A DNA stretch of 64,000 bases from Cacajao melanocephalus (taxonomy: Eukaryota; Chordata; Mammalia; Primates; Pitheciidae). A program made the translations under genes and the position numbers. Below the pieces are notes generated by a model. It ran no database searches and was not told the DNA's origin. It saw only the letters and a program-made list of their open reading frames with translations. Positions within the stretch are counted from its first letter, which is position 1. Every line of letters starts with the position of its first letter. Below are positions 24,904 to 37,129 of this stretch, piece by piece. The stretch lies in the NCBI GenBank assembly GCA_963573385.1, contig CAUYLG010017796.1, positions 45,007-109,006 of the forward strand. The letters run 5' to 3'.

Positions 24904-25799
24904 TTGTGACCTTACTTTTGGAGTAAAAATGTTTCAGTCTCATTTTCAAGCTTCACTATAGGGCACTATTGACTCTTTTCTGAGCAAGGACTCTGAGCAA
25001 AGTAGCCTGTGTCAATCCTGATCAAAGGCAATGGAAAGACTATATATGATTCTTCAGTCTCTTCTCATGCCACAATAACTGAGGAGGCTACTTGTTCACA
25101 GATAGCTATAAGCTGATGCAGCTTCTGTCACCCCAGGTCCCTTATCTATGGGCAACACCCACGTTTACCTGCAGAGACATATTCTGTGGGGGGAAAACAG
25201 ACTTCATTTTGCTAAGCTCCTGACATTCAAATATTGCTTAATACTGCAGCACAAACTAAGATATCTTGATAATATGACAACCATCTTTAAACCATGTCCT
25301 TTTAACATTTTAATATACTCTTGATAAACTGGATATGATCATCTTTTTTTTTCAAGAGAGCCTCATGGTTATTTTGTTCTCTGACCACAGCCATCTTGGG
25401 AATGTCTTTCTGTGGCCTTTATAAATTTAACTGAGTACAAAGTTACTGGGTCTTGCTTTCTCTTATAATTTTTAGACATTGATATCTGTCTTCTGTTGGA
25501 AAGTGTAGCTGTGGAGAAGTCTGAGGGTAGCCTCAAAAGCCTAGACTTCCTCTAATAGAGCTTTAAGAGTGATTCTGGTCAGGAGAAGGGGAGAGGTATA
25601 TGCAAGGTCTGAAACTAGCCAAGTGACAGCTTGATAAACAGATTAGTATAGGCAGAAGATTGCCATTCATAAAGACAAGAAGAGAAATATCCCAAAGGCA
25701 TTTCAGATACATTTGATGCTGCCTTCCCATCACAGGGCCAGAATGCTAAAATTCTGAGGGTAGAAAGGTTTCCAGAGTAAGGCTAAGAGTACCTGGGGG
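24904..25799. other. Unclassified DNA, part may belong to the MaLR element that follows
   Basis: No gene. The last 200 bases or so may be MaLR internal sequence; no 5' LTR is visible upstream. Confidence 0.4.
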
Positions 25800-26659
25800 A
25801 CCTCAGCATTCTCTGCCCTGTGATGCCCCAAGTCTCTGTTCTTTGTGTCCTGAAACAGCAACCCTTGGCCTCCCCAGCTGTGGCTCAAGCAAATCCAAGT
25901 GCATCTCTGGCCTCTGGTCCAGGAGGTGCGAGCCGTAAACTTTTGCAGTGTCCATGTGGCACTAAATCTGCAGGCACAGAGTATGTGAAAGCTATGGTGG
26001 CATGGTTACCTCCACCTAGATTTTAAAAGATGCTACAGAGACCTGCCAGTAGGGTGCAGCTGCTGCAGAGTACCCACTGGGGCCTAATAGGGCTGTGGGA
26101 GTGGGGCCACTACTGAGATCGTAGAACTGCAGCAACATCAGCATACAGTGCCAGTCTGGGAAAGTTGCAGGCAAGAGAGACTCCAACCTGTGAGAGCTAC
26201 TGCATGGCCTGAGCCCAGAAAAGCTACAGGGCAGGAGCTACCTGAGGACTTAGGGGCCCAACCCTTGCCCCTGTGTGCCCACGCAGGACATATAGTCATA
26301 GGAGATTATTCTCAAGCACTAGAATTTAGTGTCATTCAACCTATTGTGGTTAGGACTTATTTGGGATCAGTTATCTCTTTCTTCTTTCCTGTTTCTCCTT
26401 TATGAAATGGATATATGTATCCTATGCTTATCTCATTATGTATTTTGGAAGGAGGTAACTTATTCTGATTTCACAGGCTCATACCTGGCCTTAGGATGAA
26501 TCATGCCTAAAGTTTCATTCACATCTAATTTAGATGAGACTCTGGATTTGAGACATTTGAGTTGATGCTATCATGAGTTAAGACTTTTAGAGCTATTGAG
26601 ATGGAATGAATGTGTTTTGTGTGTGGAAAGGAGATGAATTTTGGGAGACTGGGGGGGAA
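25800..26659 (+). mobile_element. ERVL-MaLR internal sequence, 3' part
   Basis: The order gcatggcctgagcccagaaa (26203), then a ggagattattctcaagcac block, a gatttcacaggctca block (26470), and gatggaatgaatgtgtttt (26600), ending in a G-rich polypurine stretch (gactgggggggaa) directly before an LTR, is that of MaLR (MST/MLT1-type) internal DNA. MaLR elements have little coding capacity; open frames of 68-85 codons here have no meaning I can support. Confidence 0.75.
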
Positions 26660-27000
26660 TGTTATGATCTATATGCTTGTTCTCTCCAAAACTCATGTTG
26701 AAATTTAATTACTAATGTAACAGTACAGGGAAGTGGGACTGTAAAGAGGTGATTAGTCCATAAAGTCTGACCTCTGGGTAGGATTAATGCCACTATAAAG
26801 GGGTGAGTTTGGCCCCCTTTACTCTCTTTGGCTTTTTTCCCCAGCATGTAATGATGCAGGAAGAAGCTCCTCAAATACTGGTTCCTTGATCTTGGACCTC
26901 CCAGCATCAAGAACTCTGAGCAAATAAATTTCTGTTCATTATAAATTATCCAGTCTCAGGCATTCTGTTACGGCAGCACATTAGTCTGTTTTGTGCGGTT
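26660..27000 (+). mobile_element. MLT1-type 3' LTR, plus strand
   Basis: Starts tgttatgatctatatg and ends near cagcacattagtctg. Internal markers are ccaaaactcatgttgaaatt, an aggattaatgccactataaa block, the ccttgatcttggacctccca motif (26884) and aaataaatttctgttcatta near 26923, where the poly(A) signal lies. Confidence 0.85.
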
Positions 27001-28159
27001 TTCTTTATGTGCTTGGATTCTTATGCAACATCAAAAATTAAAAAAAAAAAATTTAAGCTCAGTAATTTCAATGTTCTAAGTTGTTTTTAAATGGAAGGCT
27101 TGGCCCTTAAAATTTCAAAGTTCTTCTCTGCCTTTATTTCAAGAAGTTTTTTTTTGTACCACAACTTGGCATTTTTTTTCTCTGTTTTGTTTTTACCATC
27201 AGCATCTCATTTAATATTTATTTTGTCCCTTGTAAATATCTACCATCTTAGCAGTATCATTTTTGTTTAATTTATCTTTAACCTATTCACTGTGTCCACA
27301 GCATTTTCAATCAGGTTTATTCTATTTTTATTATTTCAAATATGTCTTTAAAATCTGGACTATTTTATTTTGTATACTTCCATTGTATTCTTCTATTTCT
27401 TCTCTAAGTTCTCTCAGTTCATTTTCCTGTATTTTTTTCTTTTGTATAATCTCTTCCCAGACATTGTCATATGCTCTTTAAGCTCTCTTTTAAAAAGTAA
27501 TCATATTGTGTATAATTTGTTTAAGAATAGTGAAAACTATTTCATTGAATGCTTCCTTTTCTGTGGGAAACTTTTTATATTCTTCTTGTAATGTGTGTTT
27601 GTGTTGCCTTTTAAGTTCTTTCCTTCTTTTTTTTTTAAAAAAATTATTCATTTTCTATGCTTTCTTTAACAAAGGAGGTATGGTTTAGCAATAAAAATGG
27701 CTTATAAATATGACTTCTTCCACAGCTACTACTGGTCTCTTACAGAATGAACTGGGTTTCTACTGGGGTATCATCTTGTTCTTCAATGGTTCATTCTTGG
27801 TTGAAAATTTTGTCATCCTATTCTATGCTTTTGTTTACTGTAACTTCTTTCACAATAGCATGTAGACTTCTAAAACATGTATTACTTCTTAGTGTTCTTA
27901 CCAATTTTTGTTTCTATATGATAAGTGATGCACAGATATTATACGATTTATGATTTAAGGTTAGGACATTTTCTTATTCAATTGAAGACCAAATTCTTGT
28001 TTTTATTTACTTTTTGTTTCTTTTCTATTTGGTTTTAGGTTAGGAAGAAGAGTTGTGGAAGAGACTGCTAGTTATTCACCTATCCATTTCTTCTTTTTCC
28101 TGGGATAGCAGTTAGATAATATTTTTCATATTCATTTGAATTTAGGTATAACTGAGTTG
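27001..28159. other. T-rich DNA, possibly old LINE-derived
   Basis: Strong T richness on the plus strand resembles decayed antisense L1M or HAL1 ORF1 sequence, but I see no diagnostic stretch. Open frames at 27263-27688 rich in Phe, Leu and Ser reflect composition. Confidence 0.35.
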
Positions 28160-28525
28160 CCTTCATCTATTTGGGTTGCTGTAACAAAAATACCTTGAAC
28201 TGGGTAGCTATGAATGACAGAAATTTATTTCTCACAGTTCTGGAGAACTTCTTGGAGGCTAAGAAGTCCAAGATCAAGGAACTAACAGATCTGGTATCTG
28301 ATGAGGATCTACGTCCTCATATATGGCACCTTCTTGCTGTGTCCTCACATGGTGAAAGGGGTGACAGATCTGTCTAGGGGATCTTTTGTAAGAGCATTTC
28401 TCTCAGCCGGGAGGGCTTGGCCCTCATGACCAGTTCACCTCTTTAAGGATCTACCTTGTAACACCATTATCTTGGGAGTTGGGATTGTGTAAATTTGGAG
28501 GAGGGATGTAAGTATTCAGTTCATA
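28160..28525 (-). mobile_element. MLT1A-type LTR, minus strand
   Basis: In reverse it matches the MLT1 order: tgggttgctgtaacaaaaat, then aaatttatttctcacagttc (28220), a tgtgtcctcacatggtg block, tctt-taagg deletions near 28440 and a decayed end at 28525. It points opposite to the LTR at 26660-27000. Confidence 0.83.
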
Positions 28526-29019
28526 GCATGAGTTATAGACAGTAAGATAAAAAAGAAAGTGAGGGTCACCACTGCCAGACCTGGCCTAGAAAACTCTCCC
28601 ACATTGTCATTTTCCAGGTTCTTTTCTATTCTGTAGCAGTGCAGGAAGTTGTGTTTTGAAGATAATAAAGTCAAGAGACAGAAGGATATTGTGTCCCTCT
28701 ATCAAAACTTGTAGGGAAGCTATTGACCAATCAAGAATATCCATTTTGTTTCTGTGACTTTTCAGTACAATTTTGCCCTCTATTGCAATAATTTTTATTT
28801 GTATTTTTTAATGCATACCATTAGGGTTGATTGAGAAAGAGAATGAGTCAGTTTTACTTCATTTTCATAAACCTGTGACTATAACACTTTTTTGAATTTT
28901 ATTTTATCCCCACAATATTGAAAATGTAAATTAAAAAATTATTTTTATTTCTTGAACCTAATTTCAGCATAAAAAAAGAGGTCAGAGTTTGCCAAATGAG
29001 TTTCCCAAAGACATGTAGT
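28526..29019. other. Unique AT-rich DNA
   Basis: No repeat, gene or RNA recognised. Confidence 0.45.
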
Positions 29020-29453
29020 AAGCTAAACAGTGGCCCCAAAGATATACAGTCCTAATCTCTGGAACCTATCATTGTTACCTGGTTTGAAAAAAGTATCCTT
29101 GCAGGTGTAATTAGAGTTAAGGACCTTGAGATTGGGAGATTGTTTTGAATTATTTGGTTGGGCTCTAAATGCTATCACATGTGTCCTTATAAGAGAGAGA
29201 CAGGGGAAGATTAGACATACGGAAGAGGATTAGGCAATGTGACCATGAAGAGAGATTAGAAGGATGTAGCCACAAATGGAAGACCACCGGCAACCACCAG
29301 AAGCTGAAGAGGTTGCTGACACCTTGATTTCAGCCTAGTGAAATGGAATTAAGAATTCTGATCTCCAGAACTGTGAGAGAATAAATCACTGTTGTTTTAA
29401 GCCACCAAGTTTTACGGTAGTATATTACAGAAACCATAAGAAACTAATACAAC
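29020..29453 (+). mobile_element. MLT1-type (MaLR) LTR, plus strand
   Basis: Markers: agtggccccaaagatatac near the start, ttaaggaccttgagattggg (29124), tgtccttataagag, acaccttgatttcagcctag (29319), then aataaatcactgttgtttta (29380) and the end gaaactaatacaac. Target duplications were not identified. Confidence 0.8.
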
Positions 29454-32240
29454 ACACTTTCACTCAAAATGAGAAAATCACAAATTTTGTATTAACAACA
29501 AATTTGCTTGCATAGAAATATTCAATGAAATTTTGTTGAAGTATTATATTAAACCAAAAAAGAAAGTTATGATCTATTTTTCCATTGGGAAGTTGAGGCA
29601 AGACTCTTCTTTGGAAGACATGAACAAATTAATTTGTTTCAAGGGTTTAAATAGCATCATCACCGTCTGTGATCTGGCTTCAATGCAGAACAGCCATCTA
29701 CTCCACTGTGCACCTAATTCATAAATGGGTCAAGACATGGAAATTAATTCTGTTTACAATGTTAATTATTATGTCCATAATATATTCCATTTTCAACTTT
29801 TTAATACAAACATATGTCGATAAATTTACCTATGTCATTTTAAAATTGAAGTTCCTGATTCCTGCCAAATGTATCAACTTGAATATGAGTTTTCTAACAG
29901 ATCTGAGATCACTTCAACAATTTCAGAAATATTCTTTATATGTAAGCTTATTAATTTTGCTAGGACAACATTAAATCTTTTCAAAAATTTTATAACACTA
30001 AAAAATGCATTTTCTAGAATTTTGCTTATCATAACCTAATGTCCAAAATGTGTTGTTCATACTAAATTTTTAAATCAAGATTATAGATGTAGCTAACTCT
30101 GATTTTTTTATCTGTTTTCAACAGTTGCAATAGAAAATAACCCAAATTATTCATATTTTCTTCTTTAATTTTCCTTGTAATATCTAAACCTAAAAATTCT
30201 AATCAGTAGAATTTTAATTATATTTATAAATGTACATGCTTGTTCTTGTTGGAAAATGTATCTTTCTGTATTCATCACCTTTTAAAAAAATAAATATACC
30301 ATTGTGAGAAGCTTTTAATTTGGGGGTAATTTTATCACCCAAAACATTTTAAAAATAAACCTTCCAGCATATTAAAATGTGAATATCATTTTTTAGCTAA
30401 ATGTTTTTTAGCTTATTAAATTTTTTATTTGCTTTTTTTCTGTATTTTCTACATAGTCTCTTTATGATTTGTTTTATAAAGATGACTGAATGCATACTCT
30501 CTAGGCACAGATAGTTTTTCTTGCATAGAATGCATGAAGAACCACTTTTCACATCCCCAGAAAAAATATCCATTACAATATATTTCTTAAGTAAGCAGCT
30601 CCTCCGTCTGTCTTTCATCCTCCTCTCCTATCCTTTGATGGAAATTTGGGTCAAAAATTACATAAAAATATTTTATTTTCTATTTAGCACTAGCTTAAGA
30701 AAAAACTCACAAGTATAATAATAAAATACAACTGAAACATAGTGTCAAAGAGTGGGGAGTCAGTGACACACTGGAGAGAAAAATGTTCTAGCTAAAGAGG
30801 GAAGCCTCAGGCAATGGTTACAGGTGGGATCTGAGATAAGGTGTTGTCAGAGCTCTTACTTCCCAAGAAGCTAGAATATGAGATTTCTAAGAAATCTGGT
30901 TTTCACATGTTGGCAACTGAATGAAAATACCTACAATCAGGGGTAGGGGAGGAAAATGATGAGAGAAGCAAGGAGAAATATATGAAATAGAATGAGATAA
31001 AAATAAGAAAAAATTGTAAAAAAAAAAATAAATAATGTGACTTCAAAGTTTAAGTAATTTGGATAAAGGATATTACTGTTATAGCAGAAAATCTGAACAC
31101 TGACCAGAAATTGTCCTGAAAATTTTTCCAGGAATGTATAATACAAAGACAGGTGAATGATGTGATCATAGAAAAGATGATGGATTTGGAGAATAAAGAT
31201 GATAGGTGTCTGACTCCTGTTTCTGTGTCTTGATCATGGTCTCTAATTTTGAAACAAGTGTGACAAAAAAGATAATTGAAAAGTAATTACAATCAAAGGC
31301 CCACTGATACAGGTATTACCAGAAGGATCAACCATATTCCAGGCACAGTTGATAGATATATATTTACATCTAGATGAAAGCATAGACTACATGAAAGAAA
31401 AAGTTCTAGAGGCAACTAGATGGGAGAGGAAGGAAGAGAAGGAAGAGGAAGGGGAAGAGGAGAACAAAAACATGCTATAATGGTGATAAAATAAGGTGAC
31501 TCATATTTCTCCTCTAAAAAACTAAGCACAGAAACAAATTCAAGATAAAAATGTGCAAATTTTTAAAATATGCTACAAGTCTATTATACTTAACTAAATA
31601 TGTGCATTCAGATGACAGAGAAAAATGTTTGTGCAAGGATACAGAAATTCTACTCTGTCTTTTACTTGGGAAAAAAACTTACTGAAGATGTATTTTTGAT
31701 GTGATGAATTACAAATAATGTCATTAATAGTTTTTAAATAGTAACTATTTTACTTATTTAAAATGTCTTCTCATGCCTTCCAAAAAGTAAGAAAATAAAA
31801 TTATTAGTTTTATTACATGATTGCTTTATGCCAAATCTGTATTTGCACTTCACCTGGAGAATCTCTAATGCTTACAACCCTGAAAATCAAGATTAGTATC
31901 TCGATTTAACGCAAACATCAAGAATGGAAAAGTCATAGCATAAAATCAATTGGCAAACAGCATTTATACCAGCTAAAAATTGAGATGATAAAATCATTGT
32001 TGTAATTTAAATTCTAAAAGGTTATTAATGCTAAAAACTGTTGCTCACAGGAGAGGATGGGAAATGTAACCAGGAATAGTGGTTTAAAACAAAGTCCATA
32101 TTATATTAAATGTGGACTTGACATCCAAAGTCCTAGATTATTCTCCGTCTATTTGGTACTGGACAAGAAAGCAATAGCAGCAGACGAGGGTAAGAGGGAA
32201 CACAAGGAAGTGCCATATGTGAGCTTAAATTGGGAGCCTT
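29454..32240. other. Unique AT-rich DNA, no gene recognised
   Basis: About 2.8 kb with no recognisable repeat family beyond short homopolymers. A purine tract (GGA/GAA-rich) lies at about 31416-31465. Open frames such as 29669-29974 (101 codons, Leu/Ile/Phe-rich) lack a domain or upstream signal and look like chance. Confidence 0.45.
31416..31465 (+). repeat. Polypurine GGA/GAA-rich tract
   Basis: Nearly pure A and G on the plus strand over about 50 bases, with several gaaggaagag-like units. Confidence 0.8.
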
Positions 32241-32919
32241 ATGCAAGGAGTCCTGATTGGCTAGCTGGCCTCTGAACAGCCCAACCCATTGGCTGTTACA
32301 AGCAGCTGCCCCATAAGAGCAAGACTGAAGCCCTGGGAAGAGTTCTGGTGACTAGACTGGTTGAGGGTTGCGGGGGAACTGAGAGTGGAGGTAGATGGAT
32401 GAACAGGGAATGGCAGAACTCAGACTGCAAAATTACAGGTCTTGAGGTGCACACCTCCTATACCCATCTAGAACATTTTTAGGAGCACAAAGCAAAACCT
32501 AAACCTTTGCCCTTTTTCCTTTTCTTCTCCAAAGCAATATTATCACTCAATACACTTATGAAGCCAGAGCACAACAGGGGGAAAAAAGCCACACTACAAA
32601 TAAGCGACTTACACTGGAAAACCAACTAACAAAACGCACAGAACACATATTCAAAATAGCATATTATTCTCAGAGAGATAGGAGGAGATATCAGAAACAT
32701 AATGAAATAGCAAGCAGTTATAAAGAGAATCCAGTTGGAGATATTAGGATGAAATACATTGTTATTGAAATAGAGAATGCAATGGATAGGTAGAATAGAA
32801 GAATGTAAACCACTGAAACATGATTTAAACTATAGGCTCAAGTTGAAGAACTCTCAGAATGCATCAACAAAGGATAAAAGTATGAAAAGCAGGAAACAAA
32901 TGTTAAAGACACATACATA
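32241..32919. other. Less AT-rich unique DNA with two ATTGG boxes
   Basis: GATTGGC at 32255-32261 and CATTGGC at 32287-32293 are inverted CCAAT boxes 32 bases apart. An E-box CAGCTG lies just downstream. No TATA box or transcript start can be shown. The rest has no recognised repeat. Confidence 0.35.
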
Positions 32920-33025
32920 TATTGTGTATATATGTTTATATCTGTGTGTATATTTTATATACCTATATAAAACACATATGCATGTGTTTAAAGTATATAT
33001 ATATATATTTAAAAACAAACACATA
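32920..33025. repeat. TA/TG-rich simple repeat
   Basis: Imperfect TA, TG and CA alternations ending in a (TA)n run near 32995-33007. Confidence 0.85.
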
Positions 33026-33290
33026 TTATAGCGTAAGAGACAGAAAAGAGTGAGAAATTAGAAGTAGTAGCATCAGCATTATTTAACATAAGTGTTACAA
33101 AAAAAGAAAAAGAAGGAAAGAGTTGAAAAAAATAATTAACCAGAATTTCCTGGAATTAAAGAAAGATATATCAGACCTCTGGCTGAAGAAATGCATACAG
33201 TGCCAAACAGGATAATAAGGAAAGAATTATATAAAGTTAAAAATATTTAAACGTCAATTAATCACATTGTACTGTAATTTGAAAACACAA

Positions 33291-33509
33291 AACCTCTGCC
33301 TCAGGGCTCAAGTGATCCTCCCATCTCAGCCTCCCAAGTAGCTGGGATTACAGGTGCACACCACCACACCCAGCTAATTTTTGTATTTTTTTAGAGACAG
33401 GGTCTCGCCATGTTGCCCAGGCTGGTCTCAAATTCCTGAGCTCAAGCAATCCTCCTACCTCGGCCTCCCAAAGTACTAGAATTACAGGCGTGATCCACTG
33501 TGCCCAGCC
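33291..33509 (-). mobile_element. Alu SINE, minus strand, lacking its 3' end
   Basis: In reverse it begins within the right monomer (aacctctgcctcagggctca) and runs through the left monomer to gtgcccagcc. The A tail and about 70 bases of the right monomer are missing. Because L1-driven insertion copies from the tail, loss of the tail side points to later deletion or rearrangement. Confidence 0.9.
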
Positions 33510-33939
33510 AAAATATATTATTTAAATCACTTTTTAATTTTATTGTATTTCTTCAGTACTCCAGCCATATCATTATCTTTCTCTCGGGGACTATTCCAAT
33601 AACCTCCTGATTTTTTTGCATCTATTGTATCATGAGCCATTAATGTATTTCCCACATAGTAGCTTAAATGTCATTCTCAACCCCCAAATCTGAACTTGTT
33701 ACCTTTCAATGAAAACACATTGCTCTTAGGAAAATAACTAGAATTCTAACATGGCTGAGGGCCCTGCCTGGCCTAGTCAAGCATCTCTGAATGCTGGATG
33801 GACTTGGGAATCTCTGGGGCATTATACTAGTGCCCAAGTCCTGCCCTGGAGGTCCTCCTTGAATGGGTCTGGGTGGCCATGTGACTTCCAAAACCACCCT
33901 GTTGCAGAAGTCTTAGTCTTGTCTGTGGCCTCTTCAGCT
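33510..33939. other. Unique DNA
   Basis: No repeat recognised. Open frames on both strands at 33706-34161 extend into the L2 that follows and show no domain. Confidence 0.4.
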
Positions 33940-34395
33940 CACGTCTTCCCCATTTTCCTTCACTCTCAGTGCTTCTGTACAGATCTCCTGCGCCTCCTTC
34001 TCTTTCAAGGACTTTGCACAGGATTTCCTGGCTCCTTCTCTTTCCAGGACTTTGCACAGGATTTTCCTCCCTCCTGGAACACTCCCCAAACACTTTCACT
34101 AGGGTTATCCTGCTCTGCATTCAGAGTTAACTCACTCCTCACTTTCTCAAGGAACCCCTGACCCACCTTCCTAAGTCTCTCCCACGTGTCAACCTAGGGC
34201 AACAGATGTATCTTTTTAATAACACTTATGATATTTGTGACAGTTTAATTATTGGTATGATTCTTCCATAAAACTCTTTCTCTTTTATATTGTGAGCTCC
34301 ATAGGATTAAGGAATATTTTGCTTTTCTGACTCGGTATTGCACAGTTTTCCACAAATGCAGTGTTGCCCAATTTGCTGAATGAATGAATAATTGA
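33940..34395 (+). mobile_element. L2 LINE 3' end, plus strand
   Basis: Pattern of an old L2: ggactttgcacagg, a cctggaacactccc block, then ttgtgagctccataggat (34290) and the terminal gctgaatgaatgaataattg. Contains a 38-base tandem duplication at 33994-34069. Confidence 0.8.
33994..34069. repeat. 38-bp tandem duplication in L2
   Basis: Units 33994-34031 and 34032-34069 both read ctccttctctttc..ggactttgcacagg and differ at only a few positions. Confidence 0.87.
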
Positions 34396-35313
34396 CACCT
34401 ACAGACCTAAAATCAGCAATTAAAGTCACATAGGCCTTAGTTGCAAGTCATACATATATACATTTATATACTATTTTACACATACATGATTGTAAAGGTG
34501 TGGTAAAGCTGGTGGATAGATGAACTAATGAATGATATGAGGCTATATTCTGAGTGGCACAAATATCATTTCAATGTTATTGAAAAATTGTAAAATTATT
34601 TTCCCATGTTTGTTTTTAAAAATACATATAAACCGTCCTTTCTTTTTTCCAGAGATCAGTCATGATTGCAAACCTAGTGATCTGTGAACTCAAAATCTAG
34701 AAAGATATCTGTTACAAAAAATGTTTTCATTTTATTGAGACCCTTCTTTTGTTTTATCCTACTGTGATTTTCCTAGAATTGCTTTGATATAAAATGTCAC
34801 TTCAAGATTATTTATAAAGAGAGTAAAAATGCTAATTCCTTCGTAAAAGATGAATTAAATGAACAGCCTATTCATGAAGTATTTTCAAGGATGATAAATA
34901 AGAAATAACACAAGTTATCAAAATGAATCATTAACATCTCCAAATCCAGGGGATTAAAATTGAACAAAAAATTCACAATTCAATCATCATCTCACTTTGA
35001 AAATTAAAAGTAACTGACAGCCTATTTAAATTGCATCTGTCTTAGATTCCAAGTGTTGTTCATGACAGGGAAAGCAGAAGGGTAATGAGTAGAGGATCAA
35101 CTTGAGCAACCAAGAGAAAATAATATTTAATTAAGCACATTTTATAAAATAAGACTGACGAGCATGGAGCCATAGTGTTGTGTGAAACCTAAACCCTGAA
35201 ATACCACTGAATCTTCTAGATATGAAACAAGTTCTTCAGAAATTTTCATCGTATATGAAACTAAAGATTTGTTTGCAAAGACAGAATACTAGTACTTTAA
35301 AGAGCTAAAAGTA
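34396..35313. other. Unique AT-rich DNA
   Basis: No repeat or gene recognised. Confidence 0.45.
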
Positions 35314-35462
35314 GGGCCAGGCTCAGGGGCTCACACCTGTAATCCCAGCATTTTGGGAAGCCAAGGTGGGCAGATCACGAGGTCAGGAGTTTGAGACCAG
35401 CCTGACCAACATGGTGAAACCCCACCTCTACTAAAAATACAAAAATTAGTCGGGTGCAGTGG
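35314..35462 (+). mobile_element. Alu SINE, left monomer only, plus strand
   Basis: Begins gggccaggctcaggggctca, contains the left monomer and linker (ctaaaaatacaaaaattagt), and stops at gggtgcagtgg just inside the right monomer. There is no A tail, so the 3' half was lost after insertion or the piece arrived by another route. Confidence 0.92.
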
Positions 35463-35829
35463 TTCAACATTGCAACAAACTCAAGAATGTCATTCACAAC
35501 TCTGAATGAAAATCTGAGGTCATAAACATAAGTGAGATTTCCAGTCAAAGAGAATTAAATACAAAGACATGATAAAATACTGAGGAACACAAATGTTATA
35601 AATCTACAAATGCAAAGAGAAGGTGGGAGAAAACATCAGTGGTGTGGAAGTTTCAATATACCTTTGAAAGAACTGAAAGGTGATGAAGAAATTGTAATGG
35701 AGTAATTTCCATGACACAGGAAGCAAAACCTTAAAGGCTGAGCAGAGGGGAAAGAAATGATATGAGAGTCAGAATAAACAGAAAAAAATATCTTAGAGTA
35801 TGTATGTAAAGTGACATTAAAATTGACTT
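35463..35829. other. Unique DNA
   Basis: No repeat or gene recognised. Confidence 0.4.
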
Positions 35830-36274
35830 AATTTTTAAATTTTATTTTTAATTGAAAAGTAATTATTATACATATTTATGGGGTATATAGTGATTTTTGA
35901 TACATATAATGTATAGTGATCAGATCAGGGTAACTGGCACATCCAGCATCTGAAAGTTTTGTCATTTCTTTGTGCTGGGCAAATTCAGTATTCTCCTTCC
36001 ATCTGTTTGGAGCTATGTAATATATTATTGTTAATATTGTCATCCTACAGTGGTATGGAACACTAGAAATTATTCCTCCTACCTAGCTAGAATTTGGTAT
36101 TCTTTAACAAATATCTCCCTATCTTTCCATTTCCTCTACCCTTCCCAGCCTCTAGTATCCTCTGTTCTACTTTTTAACTCTATGAAATCAACATTTTTTG
36201 ACTTCCGTATATGAGTGAGAACTTGCAGTGCTTAATTTTGTGTTCCTGGCTTAATTCACTTAATGTAATGTCCT
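35830..36274 (-). mobile_element. L1 3' UTR, minus strand (3' part of an inverted L1)
   Basis: Reverse complement of an older L1 (L1MA/L1PB-like) 3' UTR: tatttatggggtatatagtg (35874), then gatcagggtaactggcaca, cctacagtggtatggaacac and, near 36212, gagtgagaacttgcagtg. It stops at about 36274, where the same L1 continues in the opposite orientation. Confidence 0.83.
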
Positions 36275-36385
36275 ATCTGCACCCCCATGTCTACTGCAGC
36301 ACTATTCACAATAGCCAAGATATGGAAGGAAGCTCTGTGTTCAACAACAAATAAATGAATGAAGAAAATGTTATATATGGTATGT
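36275..36385 (+). mobile_element. L1 ORF2 3' end, plus strand (inverted 5' part)
   Basis: Sequence such as gcagcactattcacaatagc (36296) is the end of L1 ORF2 in the plus sense. Its partner to the left is minus sense. In L1 coordinates the two pieces are nearly adjacent, which is the layout made by twin priming. The outer end dissolves into a TA microsatellite that probably grew from the L1 gtatatatacaca segment. Confidence 0.78.
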
Positions 36386-36672
36386 GATGTGTGTGTATAT
36401 ATATATATATATACACACACACATCACATTTATAACATATTATGTATGGTATATACTCACATATATATACCATGTATATACATACATATATATGTATGTG
36501 TATATATACATATATATGCATATATACATATATATGCCTATATATGTGTGTATATATATGTATGTGTATATATATACTCACATGCCATATACGATATATA
36601 CTTACATATCATATATGTTATATATGGCATATACTCACATACCATATATAACATGTATATAACATATATATA
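36386..36672. repeat. Large AT-rich, palindrome-prone microsatellite
   Basis: About 290 bases of TATA/TACACA/TGTGTA alternation. It starts with a strong hairpin at 36386-36427, in which gtgatgtgtgtgtatata faces tatacacacacacatcac, and later has repeated cat-atatac and gtatatact units in both senses. Tyr/Ile/His-rich open frames on both strands through it are artefacts. Confidence 0.92.
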
Positions 36673-37078
36673 TTTGCTCAGCTGTCCACATTTGATTAGA
36701 TGATGCCTTTGCTTTGTTATATTCTCAATCACTGAATCATAAACTGTTAGGGAGCATTTTCTTCCAGTCCTAGTCATAATTCCTGATTTAATGGGGTGAG
36801 ATATAATAGTCACATATTGGTAGAGTAACTTAGTTTTCTTTAATACATGTTTCATGTTGTATCCTTTGTATATGTCTTAGCAAGTTTTAAAATATATAAA
36901 ATGTTCCTTTAAAAATAAAATGTCCTGGCAGATAAAAATAAGCAAACAGAATCAATGAAAGCAAATCTTTCTCATTTCTATCTGCATTAAGGAGACATTG
37001 ACCTACCCAAAAGGTCCAACAGACACAAGGGCCAATCTGAAAGGACCTTTAAAGGCCAAAACAGGAACAACTTTTTGT
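36673..37078. other. Unique DNA
   Basis: No repeat or gene recognised. Confidence 0.4.
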
Positions 37079-37117
37079 AAAAAAAAAAAAAAAAAAAAAT
37101 TATTATTATTATTATTT
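37079..37117. repeat. (A)21 run followed by (ATT)n
   Basis: Twenty-one A, then about six ATT units. Confidence 0.95.
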
Positions 37118-37129
37118 TAGTGTCAGTTT

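Noticed and set aside
36306..36855. Several overlapping 69-114 codon frames rich in Tyr, Ile and His on both strands
   Set aside because: They translate a TA/CA/TG microsatellite in every frame; no protein signal.
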